Of a stretch of 64,000 nt of DNA, positions 44,387-55,200 are shown piece by piece. A program made the translations under genes and the position numbers. The stretch covers positions 744,001 through 808,000 of the forward strand of contig NZ_WASO01000001.1 of the NCBI RefSeq assembly GCF_009712605.1, in the 5' to 3' direction. The number at the start of each line of letters is the position of its first letter. Within the stretch, counting starts at the first letter, position 1. The stretch is from Paludibacter sp. (GTDB lineage: Bacteria > Bacteroidota > Bacteroidia > Bacteroidales > Paludibacteraceae). The notes beneath the pieces are model-generated. The model saw nothing but the letters and a program-made list of their open reading frames with translations, was not told where the DNA came from and ran no database searches.

Positions 44387-44394
44387 CAAAGGTA
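44387..44394 (-). promoter_or_regulatory. Promoter -7 box of rnr
   Basis: TACCTTTG on the minus strand, 95 bp upstream of the rnr ATG. Confidence 0.5.
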
Positions 44395-44460
44395 CGTTAT
44401 AATATGTAGAAAACCATGAGTGCGGGAAGGTATAAAAAGTTTGTCAGGGCGAAAAAGGAA

Positions 44461-44496
44461 TGACCCCAAAAGTCAGGTGAAAAACTTTCAGGGTCA
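44461..44496 (-). terminator. Terminator of the polyferredoxin gene
   Basis: A 13-bp stem with two wobble positions (44461-44473 with 44484-44496), followed on the minus strand by a CTTTTT run. Confidence 0.65.
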
Positions 44497-44524
44497 CTTT
44501 GTTTTTTCTTATTAAAAGTACAGA

Positions 44525-46042
44525 TTAAAAGCCGAAACTTTCTATCTTTTGTTCTTTGGCTTCTCCTTTGGGAATGGGCTTTGCTATTTTCTGGTCAATG
44601 TTAGCGTGAACCACTATCGCTTTCGGCGTTGCCGGGCAAATATATTCACAACCGCCGCATCCTACACATATTGCATCCTCCACATGTGGGATTCGCAGAC
44701 CGTCTACATAGGCAACCATGCTTACTGCCTGTGTCGGACAATGTTCAGAACAGGCACCGCAGTCGGTATGTTCCTTGTAAACGATACAACTGGTCTGTGT
44801 AAAATGCGCAATGCCCACCTGGGTTATGTGCTTTTGCTCACGGGTCAACGGAACAAGTGCGCCCGAGGGACAGACGTTGGAGCAATGCGTACAATCGGGT
44901 TGGCAAAATCCTTTATTAAATGCCATTTTCGGCTGCATCATACCCATGATACCGTAGTCGAATGCTGTTGGATGCAATACTTGTGTGGGGCACTCCGACA
45001 CGCACAGGTGACAAGCCGTACATTTTGTATTGAAATTGTCGCGCGTTCCGGCACCCGGAGGCATAATCGGTTCAGCCTTCTTTACCCCCAGTTTGTTTTG
45101 TGCAATGGCAACAGGAGCCGTGGCTACTGCAGTTGCTCCTGCAATCAGGAAGTTGCGACGGGAACTGTTTTTGACTGTGTCTGAAACAGTATCGGCTTTC
45201 TTTGCAGGCAACTGAAACCGATAGCTAAGAGCGCTCTGCGAGCAGGTTGAAAGGCAATTGAAACAATCAACACAACGCGAATGATCGATTGCGCTGTTTT
45301 TTGAGTCGATACATTGCGATTTGCACGAACGGGCACAAACGCCACAGTGATTACATGCAGAATGGTCTACCACCACTTTGAAAGGAGCAAAACGGGAAAA
45401 GAGACCGAGGAATGTTCCCACGGGACAAATCGTGTTGCAATACAAGCGTCCTCGCCAAAGCGACATTACGGCAATTGTAATCAGAAAGAGGGTTGCAATA
45501 GCTACCGGAACTAAAGCAAAACCAAGAGAATTGATATGGTGGAAAAAATTGTTGTCGGATGCGTTAGCCGGCACCATCAGGTTGTTGAGCGGAATCAAGG
45601 CCGGGCGAACCAGGTCGGTCATCATACGACCTATGTTGCTATACGGATCGAGTAGTATTACAAGGAATGAACTACCTACTGCAAACGCGACTACCGTAAG
45701 AACCAGAATAGAATAGCGTAGCCAGTTGTTTGGTTTTGTGTATTTGAAATAACGTTTTGCACGGTTCTTTTTTACTCCTCTTGATGTGAGTCGGTTAAAT
45801 ACATCCTGTAACACCCCGGCCGGACAAATAACCGAACAGTACAAACGTCCGAAAATCAGCGTCAGCAGAACTACAAAAAGTGCAGCGCCCCAAAATCCAC
45901 CCAGTAGCGCCGGTACTAACTGAAGGTGCGCCAGTTTTGCCGCATCATGTGGCAAAAGATGAAAAAAGTCGATAAACAACAAAAAAACAGGTATCGTCAG
46001 GACGATAGCCAGAATAACACGAATCCATTTTAACCACTTCAT
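44525..46042 (-). CDS. Membrane polyferredoxin, NapH-NapG-like fusion
   Basis: 505 residues. Residues 1-205 hold four to five membrane helices with two C-x3-CP motifs (YCSVICPAG, YCNTICPVG), as in NapH/CcoG proteins. Two ferredoxin-type clusters follow (CNHCGVCARSC, CVDCFNCLSTC; about 230-275). Near residue 292 comes an internal twin-arginine-like stretch, SSRRNFLIAGATAVA, and then four more Cys groups (CTACHLCVSEC, CTHCSNVC, CGACSEHC, CVGCGGCEYIC). I infer an electron conduit from the membrane to a periplasmic or surface redox partner; the partner is not in this window. It has its own -7 box and terminator. Confidence 0.87.
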   Translation of the reverse strand: MKWLKWIRVILAIVLTIPVFLLFIDFFHLLPHDAAKLAHLQLVPALLGGFWGAALFVVLLTLIFGRLYCSVICPAGVLQDVFNRLTSRGVKKNRAKRYFKYTKPNNWLRYSILVLTVVAFAVGSSFLVILLDPYSNIGRMMTDLVRPALIPLNNLMVPANASDNNFFHHINSLGFALVPVAIATLFLITIAVMSLWRGRLYCNTICPVGTFLGLFSRFAPFKVVVDHSACNHCGVCARSCKSQCIDSKNSAIDHSRCVDCFNCLSTCSQSALSYRFQLPAKKADTVSDTVKNSSRRNFLIAGATAVATAPVAIAQNKLGVKKAEPIMPPGAGTRDNFNTKCTACHLCVSECPTQVLHPTAFDYGIMGMMQPKMAFNKGFCQPDCTHCSNVCPSGALVPLTREQKHITQVGIAHFTQTSCIVYKEHTDCGACSEHCPTQAVSMVAYVDGLRIPHVEDAICVGCGGCEYICPATPKAIVVHANIDQKIAKPIPKGEAKEQKIESFGF

Positions 46043-46079
46043 ATCGATATTGATTTTTTTAGAGAACGGAGATGTGATG

Positions 46080-46087
46080 CAAAGTTA
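46080..46087 (-). promoter_or_regulatory. Promoter -7 box of the polyferredoxin gene
   Basis: TAACTTTG on the minus strand, 37 bp upstream of the ATG at 46042. Confidence 0.65.
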
Positions 46088-46137
46088 GCAAATTAGCGCA
46101 ATTTGAAAGCCTTTCCCGGATTAAGGTAGTCAGCAAA

Positions 46138-46174
46138 AAAGCCGTACCAACCCAAATTGGATTGAAACGGCTTT
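46138..46174 (-). terminator. Terminator of rpmE2
   Basis: Outer stem AAAGCCGT/ACGGCTTT (46138-46145 with 46167-46174) with an inner CCAA/TTGG pairing, and a T run after it on the minus strand. Confidence 0.75.
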
Positions 46175-46202
46175 GTAAGGTTTAAATATGAAAGTGACGA
46201 AC

Positions 46203-46466
46203 TTATTTCTTCTTGTTTTCCAAGTGCTTTTGGTAACGGTTCATAAACTTGTCCACACGACCTGCTGTATCCACCAGCTTTTGTTTGCCGGTATAGAACG
46301 GGTGTGAAGAACTAGAGATTTCGAGCTTTACCAAAGGATAAGTTACCCCGTCAATTTCAACGGTTTCTTTCGTAGCAATAGTCGAGCGGGTGATAAATGT
46401 ATCGCCATTCGACATATCTCTGAACGCTACGGGTCGATAGCTTTCCGGATGAATTCCTGCTTTCAT
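46203..46466 (-). CDS. rpmE2: 50S ribosomal protein L31, type B
   Basis: 87 residues. The start [17 protein letters not shown] and the end [26 protein letters not shown] are those of L31. It lacks the zinc-binding Cys set of type A L31, so it is the zinc-free type B form. It has its own TATCTTTG -7 box and terminator. Confidence 0.97.
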   Translation of the reverse strand: MKAGIHPESYRPVAFRDMSNGDTFITRSTIATKETVEIDGVTYPLVKLEISSSSHPFYTGKQKLVDTAGRVDKFMNRYQKHLENKKK

Positions 46467-46510
46467 TGTTGTGTTATAATTAATTTAGTTGAGTTTTACT
46501 TTTGAGCCCG

Positions 46511-46518
46511 CAAAGATA
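46511..46518 (-). promoter_or_regulatory. Promoter -7 box of rpmE2
   Basis: TATCTTTG on the minus strand, 45 bp upstream of the ATG. Confidence 0.65.
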
Positions 46519-46719
46519 GTGATTCATTTTGGAATTGAGAAATAAATTTGTTTTGTTGATGACGAAATGAGTTGTCGAATTTTTCAGAATACCTCTGACA
46601 CGGCATCTCATGGTGTCATCTCTTCTTGTTGTGATTTGACAATTTCTGGGTTTTTGAATAAATGACCGTATATATTAACATGTATTAACTATTCAATGTG
46701 TTGTATTAATATTATTAAA

Positions 46720-46751
46720 TTTGCCTGTATATTAAGAATCGCATACATTTG
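46720..46751 (+). promoter_or_regulatory. Promoter of the first giant secreted protein
   Basis: A full Bacteroidetes-type promoter: TTTG at 46720-46723, 20 bases, then TACATTTG at 46744-46751. Transcription from here would give a leader of about 220 bases to the first in-frame ATG. The 510-bp gap (46467-46976) otherwise holds no gene. Confidence 0.65.
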
Positions 46752-46976
46752 CAAAATCTATTTAAAGTGCAACTTCGCTTTAAAGCAGCTACATCATTTT
46801 CTTCTGAATAGCTCAGGCAGATTCTTGCTAATTTATTTTATGGGCCTATTCACCAACCAGATCTGAGAAGAATTCACCAAAGTTTTATTCTGTTTGCAAT
46901 TTTAGCACTCTTTTTTCTGAACCAAAACAGGAGCGCCATACTAATACTGATAATCCGTGAATATAACACTATACTT

Positions 46977-49900
46977 ATGCACCAAAAAAACATGTCCCAG
47001 ATCTTCGGTCAACAAAGTTCTAAACCACGTTTTCCACAAAAAGTAAGCTCCGATAATGTTTCAAAGACAGAAACAAAACCGGACATTCCCGGTAGGGATT
47101 TTCAGAGTAAGATGACACGCACAAGCATATATACGTCTGTATGTTTGGCGGTTTGTTTTATATTTCTAACGGTATGTCCAGCTGTTTTTGCTCAAACCAC
47201 TCAAACATTCACATCCAGTGGTAGTTTTACAGTGCCAACAGGAGTTACATCCCTCAAAGTGGAAGCTTGGGGCGGTGGAGGCAAAGGCGGTTCCAGAACA
47301 ACTAACGGGAGTGGAGGCGGAGGCGGCGGTGGAGCCTATAGCCAAAGTATTATTTCCGTAACTCCTGGTTATAATTATAATTACGTAGTTGGAGCAGGCG
47401 CAACTTCAACATCTTCCGGTGGCGATTCGTACTTCATAGATGCTTTAACCTTGTTGGCAAAAGGAGGTAATAGTGTTGTTGATAACTCAACGTCGGGAGC
47501 AAACGGAGGAGCTGCAAGTAGCGGTGTTGGAACTGTCAGATACAATGGCGGCTCTGGTGCTGCTGGTAGCGGAACATACGGCGGTGGCGGTGGCTCTTCT
47601 GCCGGAAATGCATCAAACGGAAATAGTGCATCTGGTGCAACAGGAGCAACGGCACCTACAGGTGGTGGCGCCGGAGGAAGTGGTCGTAGCAGTACGCAGG
47701 GTGATGGTAGCTCGGGTAGTATTCCCGGTGGTGGCGGCGGTGGAGCATATAGAACCTCGAGTTCAACCAGAAATGGTGGTTTTGGAGCTAATGGACAAAT
47801 TATATTTACATGGATAACGGTATCGGCATCTGCGACAGCTACCTATTCAGGTGGAAGCACAGGAACCATAACCGCTACTGCTGCCGGCGGAACTTCCTAT
47901 ACATACAGTTTGGATGATATAACTTACCAGTCGGGAAATACTTTTAGTGGACTGTCGGCAGGGACCTATACCGTTTATGCAAAAGATATCTCCGGATGCA
48001 AATCGTATACAACTGTAGTCGTTCAGCCTAGGCCAATCTACTATGTACGTGCTTATAATGGAAATAATAGCAATACGGGACTTTCATGGTCTCAGGCATT
48101 TGCGACTGTTCAAAAAGCCGTTGAAACAGCCAATGCTCAAACACCGAAGGGTATGGTTTGCGTGGCGGCCGGTGATTATTATCATGACTCAGGTTATGAT
48201 CTGACAGATGGTTATCAGACATACACTTCATCTACGGGGTACTTATGGTATGAGTGGTCGAATAATTTTTTGATGAGAGATGGTGTTGATGTCTATGGTG
48301 GATTTCGTGAATACAGAACTGCCGACAATAATAGTGCCGGATTTCAGGATAGGCTGCTGCTTTCAAACGACCCCAATTATGCTACAGTTCTTCATGGAGG
48401 AGACAAGCAAAGGGTTTTAGGACCTCTTTATTCATTAGTCTGGAACAGTGGCGCGGTTAATTATGACGCTGCTCTTTTGACAGGATTTACGAATTCAACC
48501 ACATGGGACGGATTTACCATAACCGGAGCAAACATGATACGTCCTTCGGCTACAGCTACTCAATATGATGAGTGTTGTGGTGCCGGAGTATTTATGGTCA
48601 ATAATAGCATCATAAGTCATTGTATAATAGAAAACAACATTGCCGGAGGACCAAAAGATGACGGTGCCGGCGCACTTATGCTTGGAGGCGGAAATCTTTT
48701 GAATTGCATTATCCGTCATAATAAGGCATATTTTGATGGTTCCGGCAATTGTTCTGGAGGTGCCATACGAATGATTCGGGGTAATGCCAAAGTCATCAAT
48801 TGTTTGATTTATGACAACACCGCAGAAAAAGGTGGCGCGATCAATCTTTCTTTGGTCAAAATGAACACCGGCACTTACGTCCCAAGTTATATTGTCAATA
48901 ATACCATTGCCAATAATTCATCTACTGATGGTCCGGGTCTGCGTATCAAATATGCTTCGGCAGCAGCCGATGATAACGGAGACTATACAACCATAAGGTG
49001 TTATGTTTACAACAATGCTTTGTGGGATGGGCTTACAAGCGCAGCAAGCAGTTCAACATACCCACCGTTCAGAGAGGCATACAATACATTCAAATCCGGG
49101 TATATTCCTCCTAAAAACGCTAACACTGCTGCCGGATCATTAGGTACAGGCTCGTTTTTATTCGGAACGACCAACACAGGTTCCTCCAATGCACCATATT
49201 TTGTCAATCCCGGCACATCAGATCCGGTTGCAGACTACAGACTACAGGGCAATTTTTCAACTCTTTGCAATAATGGAACTGCCATTGTTCCAGTAGGATA
49301 CCCCGTCGGAGCGCCAACACCTCCCACTTCTGATTTACGGGATTTATACCGGAAAAATTCAGGCTCAGGAGTTCCTGATATCGGTTGTTATGAAGTAACT
49401 CCCCGTATTTTTTATGTGAATGATGCTGCCGGCAATAAACTGGATGAGAAATGCAGAGGCAGAAACTGGACATATCCTTACGCGTCATTGCAATTTGGAT
49501 TGGATCAATATGACCAGTATGACTTTCCTCAGGTTTGGGTTGCAAAAAGCAGCACCGGATTTATTCCAACTAAAAATGCGACAGGAGCGAATGTCTCTGA
49601 TGCGACGGCAACGTTCATTTTAAGAACTAACCTGTCTCTTATCGGTGGATTTACGGGGACACAAGCATCGGAATTTCCCGGTAATTACAACGAAATTTTC
49701 ACAAAACCAACACAGCGAACAGATCTCATCACAAACAAGGTACGACTGTTAAGCCTAAATGCCACTTCAATTGTAAGTTACAATCCGGCAGCTACCGAAA
49801 CATATATAAACGGCACCGGTAGTCCAACATGGGCGGGGGCAACCATTGATGGTTTTACCATAAGCGGAACAGTTGCTGGTAGCAGCGCCGTTTCCCTACC

Positions 49901-52034
49901 TGACAGCGCTACTCTTCGCAATTGCCAAATCATTTCCAATTTGGGAGATGCATTGTCGGCAGGGACGGCATCCTCCGTATCCAATGCGTTGCTCACCGAC
50001 AATGTCGGTAATGCAGTTACATTAAGAGGAACTAATGCGATAGTTACCAACGCAACAATAGCCAATAATGGAAGCTACGCTATTTCTATTCCGGGAGGAA
50101 CGGGCTCCGCAACGCTTACTAACTCGATTATATGGGGAAATAAGGCAAACTTTGATGCGCTTGCCGATACAGCAAAAATAACGGCTACTTACACGGCTTT
50201 GTCTACAGCCTCTGCCTCCAACGATACTCCTCTTAATAAATGGATATCTTTCTCAAACGGAACAGGTAACATAAATTTGTTTCACAGGTCTCCCAACTTC
50301 AAAAAACGCAAAGGAAATTATGAGCTTCAACTCATTTCTCCCTGTCTTGATGCCGGATTGCTTTCGGCTAACAGTCAGCCGATTGACGTGTACGGGCAGC
50401 CCAGAAGTTATGGTGGAAAAATTGATATGGGTGCAATTCAGAAACAATCCGGTGATGGTATTTATGCAAACAGCGGGACCAATACGTTTTCTTATTTCAG
50501 GGCTTCTGGCACACCTTCTCTTTCTAATCTTACGGGGCAGGAAGTGTTGGCAAAACCCGTTTCGGTGATTAATTTGGGAGGCTCTACAACTGTTAAGCCT
50601 AAAGTGCTTTTTATTCAGGACGACAACACTACGGCTCCAATTATTTATAATGGAAGCATTAAGGCCGACTCTACTTTGTATCTCCGAAAGCTGACAAAAT
50701 ACAGATCGAGCGGACTCGCTTACTGGACTTTTATGGGCTTTCCTTTTACATCGGCACGGTTGGATAGTATTGATGGGTTGAAAATCGAAAATAGCGTAAG
50801 GTCCGACCAATATACCGAATCCATTCGTGCCATTAACGGGGCGAACAAATCGGCATGGAAGCCCTACATGGGTACCAACCTGACAGATCCAAATCTGAAA
50901 TGGTTCGTGCCCGGCAGAGGGTATGCCGCATCATTAAATGCCAAAGTGCCGGATCAACCTGTAAGTACTACCCTTATTGTTCCGGCTCAGAAAGGATCTA
51001 CAATCTCGGATGCCGCAGCAACATTAACGGATCCTGTCAGCTATACTGAGACGTCACGTCCCTGGTATGACAAAGGATGGAACCTGATAGCAAACCCATT
51101 TGCACGTACGGCAAAATTCGGTTCAGTACCATTGTGGAATGCAAATCCGTACACATCCGGCTCTATTTGGCTCTACATTGCAGATCAGGATACTTACGAT
51201 GTAATACCTACCGTATCGTCGTACTATACCGACAATGGATTGTCTGCCTATGGAACCTTTTTTATTCAGACATACGGCACGGCAACAACAACTTCAACCG
51301 CAGAAATCAGTACAAGCGGGAATGGGACAGCTCCTTTACGCACAAGAGCGTTCCCATTTTCGACAACATCCGAAACTAAGCCAGAAGTATTCAGATTACA
51401 CCTTGAAGGGAATAATTTGAAATACAACACATATGTGATTTTTAATGACAGCGCTCGTGCAGAAGCTGCAGCCATCGAAGATGCGCCCACAATGGGAGGC
51501 CTGTCTGGAAATAGTATTCAAATGAGTACTTATGCGACAGGCAGTGATCTTGCGCTTTCAGTAAATACGCTGCCATTTACAGGAACATCAATGGAAATAC
51601 CCCTTAGTGTTACTATTCAGCAAAAAGGAAGCTACACGTTTTCTTTGCAGGAAAGTAGCAAATTTAAGACGGTTTACCTCGTTGATCCGGCCGGTACTTC
51701 GCACAATATTTCCAAAGGGAATTATAGTGCCAATATAGATTCTACGGGTTCGTTTAGCTACAAACTGATATTTGAGAAAAAAGACGAAAGCCACGACAAA
51801 GAGGATGTGTTAGAAAAATGGGGAATACACATCTACGAGAGCAATGGTAAAGTAGTTATTACCAGCAAAGATCCTCTATTGCGGGTATATTTATTCCGCA
51901 TGAATCAACAATTGATTCGTGCTATGGCGAATTGCGGCACTAATTTTCAGTTTCAGTTGCCATTTCCGGGAGCCTATCTTGTAAAAGTTACGACCGAAAA
52001 AGGAACTTTTTCCCGAATTGTAGTGAAGCATTAA
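46977..52034 (+). CDS. Giant secreted protein 1: glycine-rich, SprB, beta-helix, T9SS domain
   Basis: 1685 residues from the first ATG. A second in-frame ATG at 47112 gives a tidy signal peptide (TSVCLAVCFIFLTVCPAVFAQ), so the first 45 charged residues are either an extended leader or untranslated. In order: a glycine-rich domain (about 75-275, with runs such as GGGGGGG); an SprB-like repeat (about 276-350); two parallel beta-helix segments of the choice-of-anchor Q kind (about 352-800 and 810-1130, with WDGFTITG and LFHRSPNF); a module shared with the next two genes (about 1160-1610); and a T9SS type A domain ending GAYLVKVTTEKGTFSRIVVKH. It is probably surface-displayed. No catalytic motif was found, so adhesion or a matrix role is only inferred. 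Confidence 0.88.
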   Translation: MHQKNMSQIFGQQSSKPRFPQKVSSDNVSKTETKPDIPGRDFQSKMTRTSIYTSVCLAVCFIFLTVCPAVFAQTTQTFTSSGSFTVPTGVTSLKVEAWGGGGKGGSRTTNGSGGGGGGGAYSQSIISVTPGYNYNYVVGAGATSTSSGGDSYFIDALTLLAKGGNSVVDNSTSGANGGAASSGVGTVRYNGGSGAAGSGTYGGGGGSSAGNASNGNSASGATGATAPTGGGAGGSGRSSTQGDGSSGSIPGGGGGGAYRTSSSTRNGGFGANGQIIFTWITVSASATATYSGGSTGTITATAAGGTSYTYSLDDITYQSGNTFSGLSAGTYTVYAKDISGCKSYTTVVVQPRPIYYVRAYNGNNSNTGLSWSQAFATVQKAVETANAQTPKGMVCVAAGDYYHDSGYDLTDGYQTYTSSTGYLWYEWSNNFLMRDGVDVYGGFREYRTADNNSAGFQDRLLLSNDPNYATVLHGGDKQRVLGPLYSLVWNSGAVNYDAALLTGFTNSTTWDGFTITGANMIRPSATATQYDECCGAGVFMVNNSIISHCIIENNIAGGPKDDGAGALMLGGGNLLNCIIRHNKAYFDGSGNCSGGAIRMIRGNAKVINCLIYDNTAEKGGAINLSLVKMNTGTYVPSYIVNNTIANNSSTDGPGLRIKYASAAADDNGDYTTIRCYVYNNALWDGLTSAASSSTYPPFREAYNTFKSGYIPPKNANTAAGSLGTGSFLFGTTNTGSSNAPYFVNPGTSDPVADYRLQGNFSTLCNNGTAIVPVGYPVGAPTPPTSDLRDLYRKNSGSGVPDIGCYEVTPRIFYVNDAAGNKLDEKCRGRNWTYPYASLQFGLDQYDQYDFPQVWVAKSSTGFIPTKNATGANVSDATATFILRTNLSLIGGFTGTQASEFPGNYNEIFTKPTQRTDLITNKVRLLSLNATSIVSYNPAATETYINGTGSPTWAGATIDGFTISGTVAGSSAVSLPDSATLRNCQIISNLGDALSAGTASSVSNALLTDNVGNAVTLRGTNAIVTNATIANNGSYAISIPGGTGSATLTNSIIWGNKANFDALADTAKITATYTALSTASASNDTPLNKWISFSNGTGNINLFHRSPNFKKRKGNYELQLISPCLDAGLLSANSQPIDVYGQPRSYGGKIDMGAIQKQSGDGIYANSGTNTFSYFRASGTPSLSNLTGQEVLAKPVSVINLGGSTTVKPKVLFIQDDNTTAPIIYNGSIKADSTLYLRKLTKYRSSGLAYWTFMGFPFTSARLDSIDGLKIENSVRSDQYTESIRAINGANKSAWKPYMGTNLTDPNLKWFVPGRGYAASLNAKVPDQPVSTTLIVPAQKGSTISDAAATLTDPVSYTETSRPWYDKGWNLIANPFARTAKFGSVPLWNANPYTSGSIWLYIADQDTYDVIPTVSSYYTDNGLSAYGTFFIQTYGTATTTSTAEISTSGNGTAPLRTRAFPFSTTSETKPEVFRLHLEGNNLKYNTYVIFNDSARAEAAAIEDAPTMGGLSGNSIQMSTYATGSDLALSVNTLPFTGTSMEIPLSVTIQQKGSYTFSLQESSKFKTVYLVDPAGTSHNISKGNYSANIDSTGSFSYKLIFEKKDESHDKEDVLEKWGIHIYESNGKVVITSKDPLLRVYLFRMNQQLIRAMANCGTNFQFQLPFPGAYLVKVTTEKGTFSRIVVKH

Positions 52035-52180
52035 CCCTGAAAATTGAACAATAATTTTTTTAATTTGCAAAAGGGTCAGTCGGGTTAAAATGAAATTATG
52101 AATTGTTTAACTCGAGAGACTCTTTTGTTGTTTTAAACGTTAAATAGCTTATTTGCAACACCTTTTTAGCAATCACATTA

Positions 52181-52188
52181 TATCTTTG
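52181..52188 (+). promoter_or_regulatory. Promoter -7 box of giant protein 2
   Basis: TATCTTTG, 69 bp before the ATG at 52257. No clear terminator separates giant genes 1 and 2, so readthrough is possible. Confidence 0.6.
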
Positions 52189-52256
52189 TTATGCTAATAG
52201 TGTTTTTAACGTTTATCGAAAAGAACATATAATTCAACTTTCTAAATTGAATATTT

Positions 52257-55200
52257 ATGGGAAATTTTACTTTTTCTACAAGATATAAATTGCAAGGCTT
52301 ATTGTTAGTTTTATCTATCTTTCTTTGCAATATTGACTGTCTTGCTCTTGATACCTGGAATGGTAGTCAAAGAGGCCCCGCTCCCGCCTTAAGTGGAAAT
52401 ACTTATACGATTACTCGATGTAGAGAGCTTGCATGGCTCGCCGATCAGGTAAATGGAGGCAATTCTTTTGCCGGTTACACAATCGTTTTAGGAGACGATC
52501 TGAATCTTGCCAACTATAGCTGGACACCAATCGGTAATAACAGCCGTCCGTTTTTGGGCAATTTCAATGGTCAGTCACGCACAGTCTACAACCTGAATGT
52601 CAATAATTCGGCAAACAGTTATGCTGGTTTATTCGGATATATCGGAAATAATGCTTCTATTTCGAATACTTTTTTATCCGGAGTTGCTGTTTTGGGGTCA
52701 TCTTATGCAGGTAGTCTGGTTGGTTGCACTGGAGATAATATTTCCATAATCAATTGTTCTGCGGTTAATGGTAGCGTCACAGCCAATGTAAATTATGCGG
52801 GTGGCTTAATTGGTTATTCGCAGGACGGAGTGGTGAAGAACAGCTTTTCTTCCTGTAACGTTTTAAGCCCGGGAGCTGCCAGTGTGGCCGGTGGATTTGT
52901 TGGTAGTATCTACAAAACCAGCTCTTCTGCTACAACATTCATCAATTGCTACTCGACCGGATATGTAACGTCCACCGGATATTGCGGCGGATTTATTGGC
53001 TCAATGGACGGAGATAGTCCGTCATTTACCGGTGATATCGTTAACTGCTACGCAACAGGACCTGTTTTGTTCTATAATTATAATACAACAACTGGTGGAT
53101 ATGGCGGAGCATTCGTCGGTAATATAAGCAATAAATCAAATGTAGTAAATTGCTTTGCTACCGGCAGTGTGTATGGATTTACTAAAAACGGAGGGTTTGT
53201 CGGTTCTACAAATGGGAATCCCACATTTATCCATTGCTACTTTGATATACAGGGCACCGGAACAACGGTAGGTATTGGGAGAGGTTCAGGACAGGATAAT
53301 CAAAAATACAGCCTTTATGGGTTGTCTACCAGCGAAATTACTACAGCTTCTGTTGTATCTGGATATCTCGACAATGCTGATTACGGAACAGGTGTTTGGA
53401 CGTTTACTAACGGATATTATCCCGAACTGACAAGCTTTAAGACCGGGAGTGGTGGTTACACCTCTACTTCTCCTGCGATTACGGTCCCGGCACTAACTCC
53501 AACAGCAGAACAAACAGCATGGTCTTCTTTATCCTCAACACCTGAATTCTTTACCGATCCGGATAAAAGTATCAATGTGGCAAATGCAATCACGGCTCCA
53601 CTAACGACATCTCCGATAACAAGCGCATATTTAACATGGGATGGTAACCCAAGAGGCGGAGATAAAGGGGCTTTAGCTTTTAACACTTCCAGTGGCGTTG
53701 AGACAATGATTCCTATCTTAAACGGAAATTATAATTATCAGGCTACCGATGGAGCCGGGAGAATCAAACCGTACTTTGTTCATATAAATCAGACAAAAGC
53801 CTATTTTGTCAGAGCCTATAGCGGAGTAGATGATGGAACAGATGGAACCGGACTGTATCATGATGGAAAAACATGGGCTAAAGCATTCAAGACTGTACAA
53901 TATGCTGTTGAGAAGGCAAAAATGCAAACACCAAAATTTTTGGTATGTGTTGCTGCCGGCAATTATAATTACAATGCATCATATCCGTATGCTACCGGCG
54001 AAAACTTCAGAATGTCCGGAGGGGTAGATGTTTACGGAAGTTTCAAAGAAGATAGCACTTTAAACAATGGGTATGCTGGTATGGACACGCGCTTTGCCAG
54101 CGGATATTCAGTTTTGAATGGAAGCGCTACCCGTTCTGTTTTGGCTCCTGACTCTGTCGATTATAAGAAATATACGACCTGGGATGGTTTCTCTCTGACA
54201 GGCTGCACAACGTCCGGATATGCAGCTACAATTCCCGGGAAAGGGTGGTTGTTAAATGCTGTGTTGAAAGGCAATAATAATGCATTGAATCTGTTCAATA
54301 GGTCAAAAGCGGTAAATATTCTGATCGCAAACAACAACAATGTAACCAACGCCGTCGTTGCCATGGCAGATACAGCCAAGTTGGTTAATGCGACTATCGC
54401 ATACAACAGCGGCCCGGCAATTGCAGTTAGTGGTACTCTGAAACCAATAGTGACGAATTCGATCCTTTGGGGAAACAGTAGCAATTTCTATGCTTCCGGC
54501 GATACGGCTAAAATAGTCGTCAAATATTCAGCATTATCCGGTGCTCCTGATTTGGGCGGAAAATGGGTCACGTTTGGAAAAAGCAATAATAACATTGATC
54601 TGTATCACAGATCTCCCAATTTTAAGGAACCTGGAAAGTATAACTATGAGTTGTCGCTTATTTCTCCTTGTCTGGATATGGGAGATATTACACAAAATAC
54701 GACAGGAATAGACGTTAGGGGAAAAGATCGTTACTATTACGGCAGTACCACCACTATTGACATGGGAGCGTATCAAAAACAGCCTAGCGACGGCATTATT
54801 GTGACAGGCAACAATGCATTTGCTTATTTTCGTTCGTCGCTAACCATTCCAACCATCTCATCTTTGACAGGATCAGAAGTGTTGGTAACGCCTGCGGCTA
54901 CTCTGGATGTAACCGGCTATTCACCTACGCCAAAATTGCTAATGTTGCAGGACAACAATATCAAGGCACCTTTAGTAAAAGGAACAATGACTGCCGATAG
55001 TATACTGTATGTCCGCTCGTTTACAAAATATTGTTCAAATGGGATTACTTTGATGTGGAATCCATTCGGCATCCCATTCACGTCATTCAAACTTGACAAG
55101 CTGGACGGTATGAAAATAGAAAACAGCGTCAGAATAGAGCAATACGACGAACCAACTCGCGCCCGTACCGGAATGACAAAAGATGCCTGGAAACCTTATC

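Noticed and set aside
47270-47780. Glycine-codon runs considered as a CRISPR or tandem DNA repeat
   Set aside because: The repeats are irregular in length and explained by a glycine-rich protein domain; no constant repeat/spacer pattern.
47473-47817. 114-codon frame inside the glycine-rich part of giant protein 1
   Set aside because: A +1 frame of a repetitive GGN-rich stretch; the Val/Ala/Glu-rich product is an artefact of the repeats.
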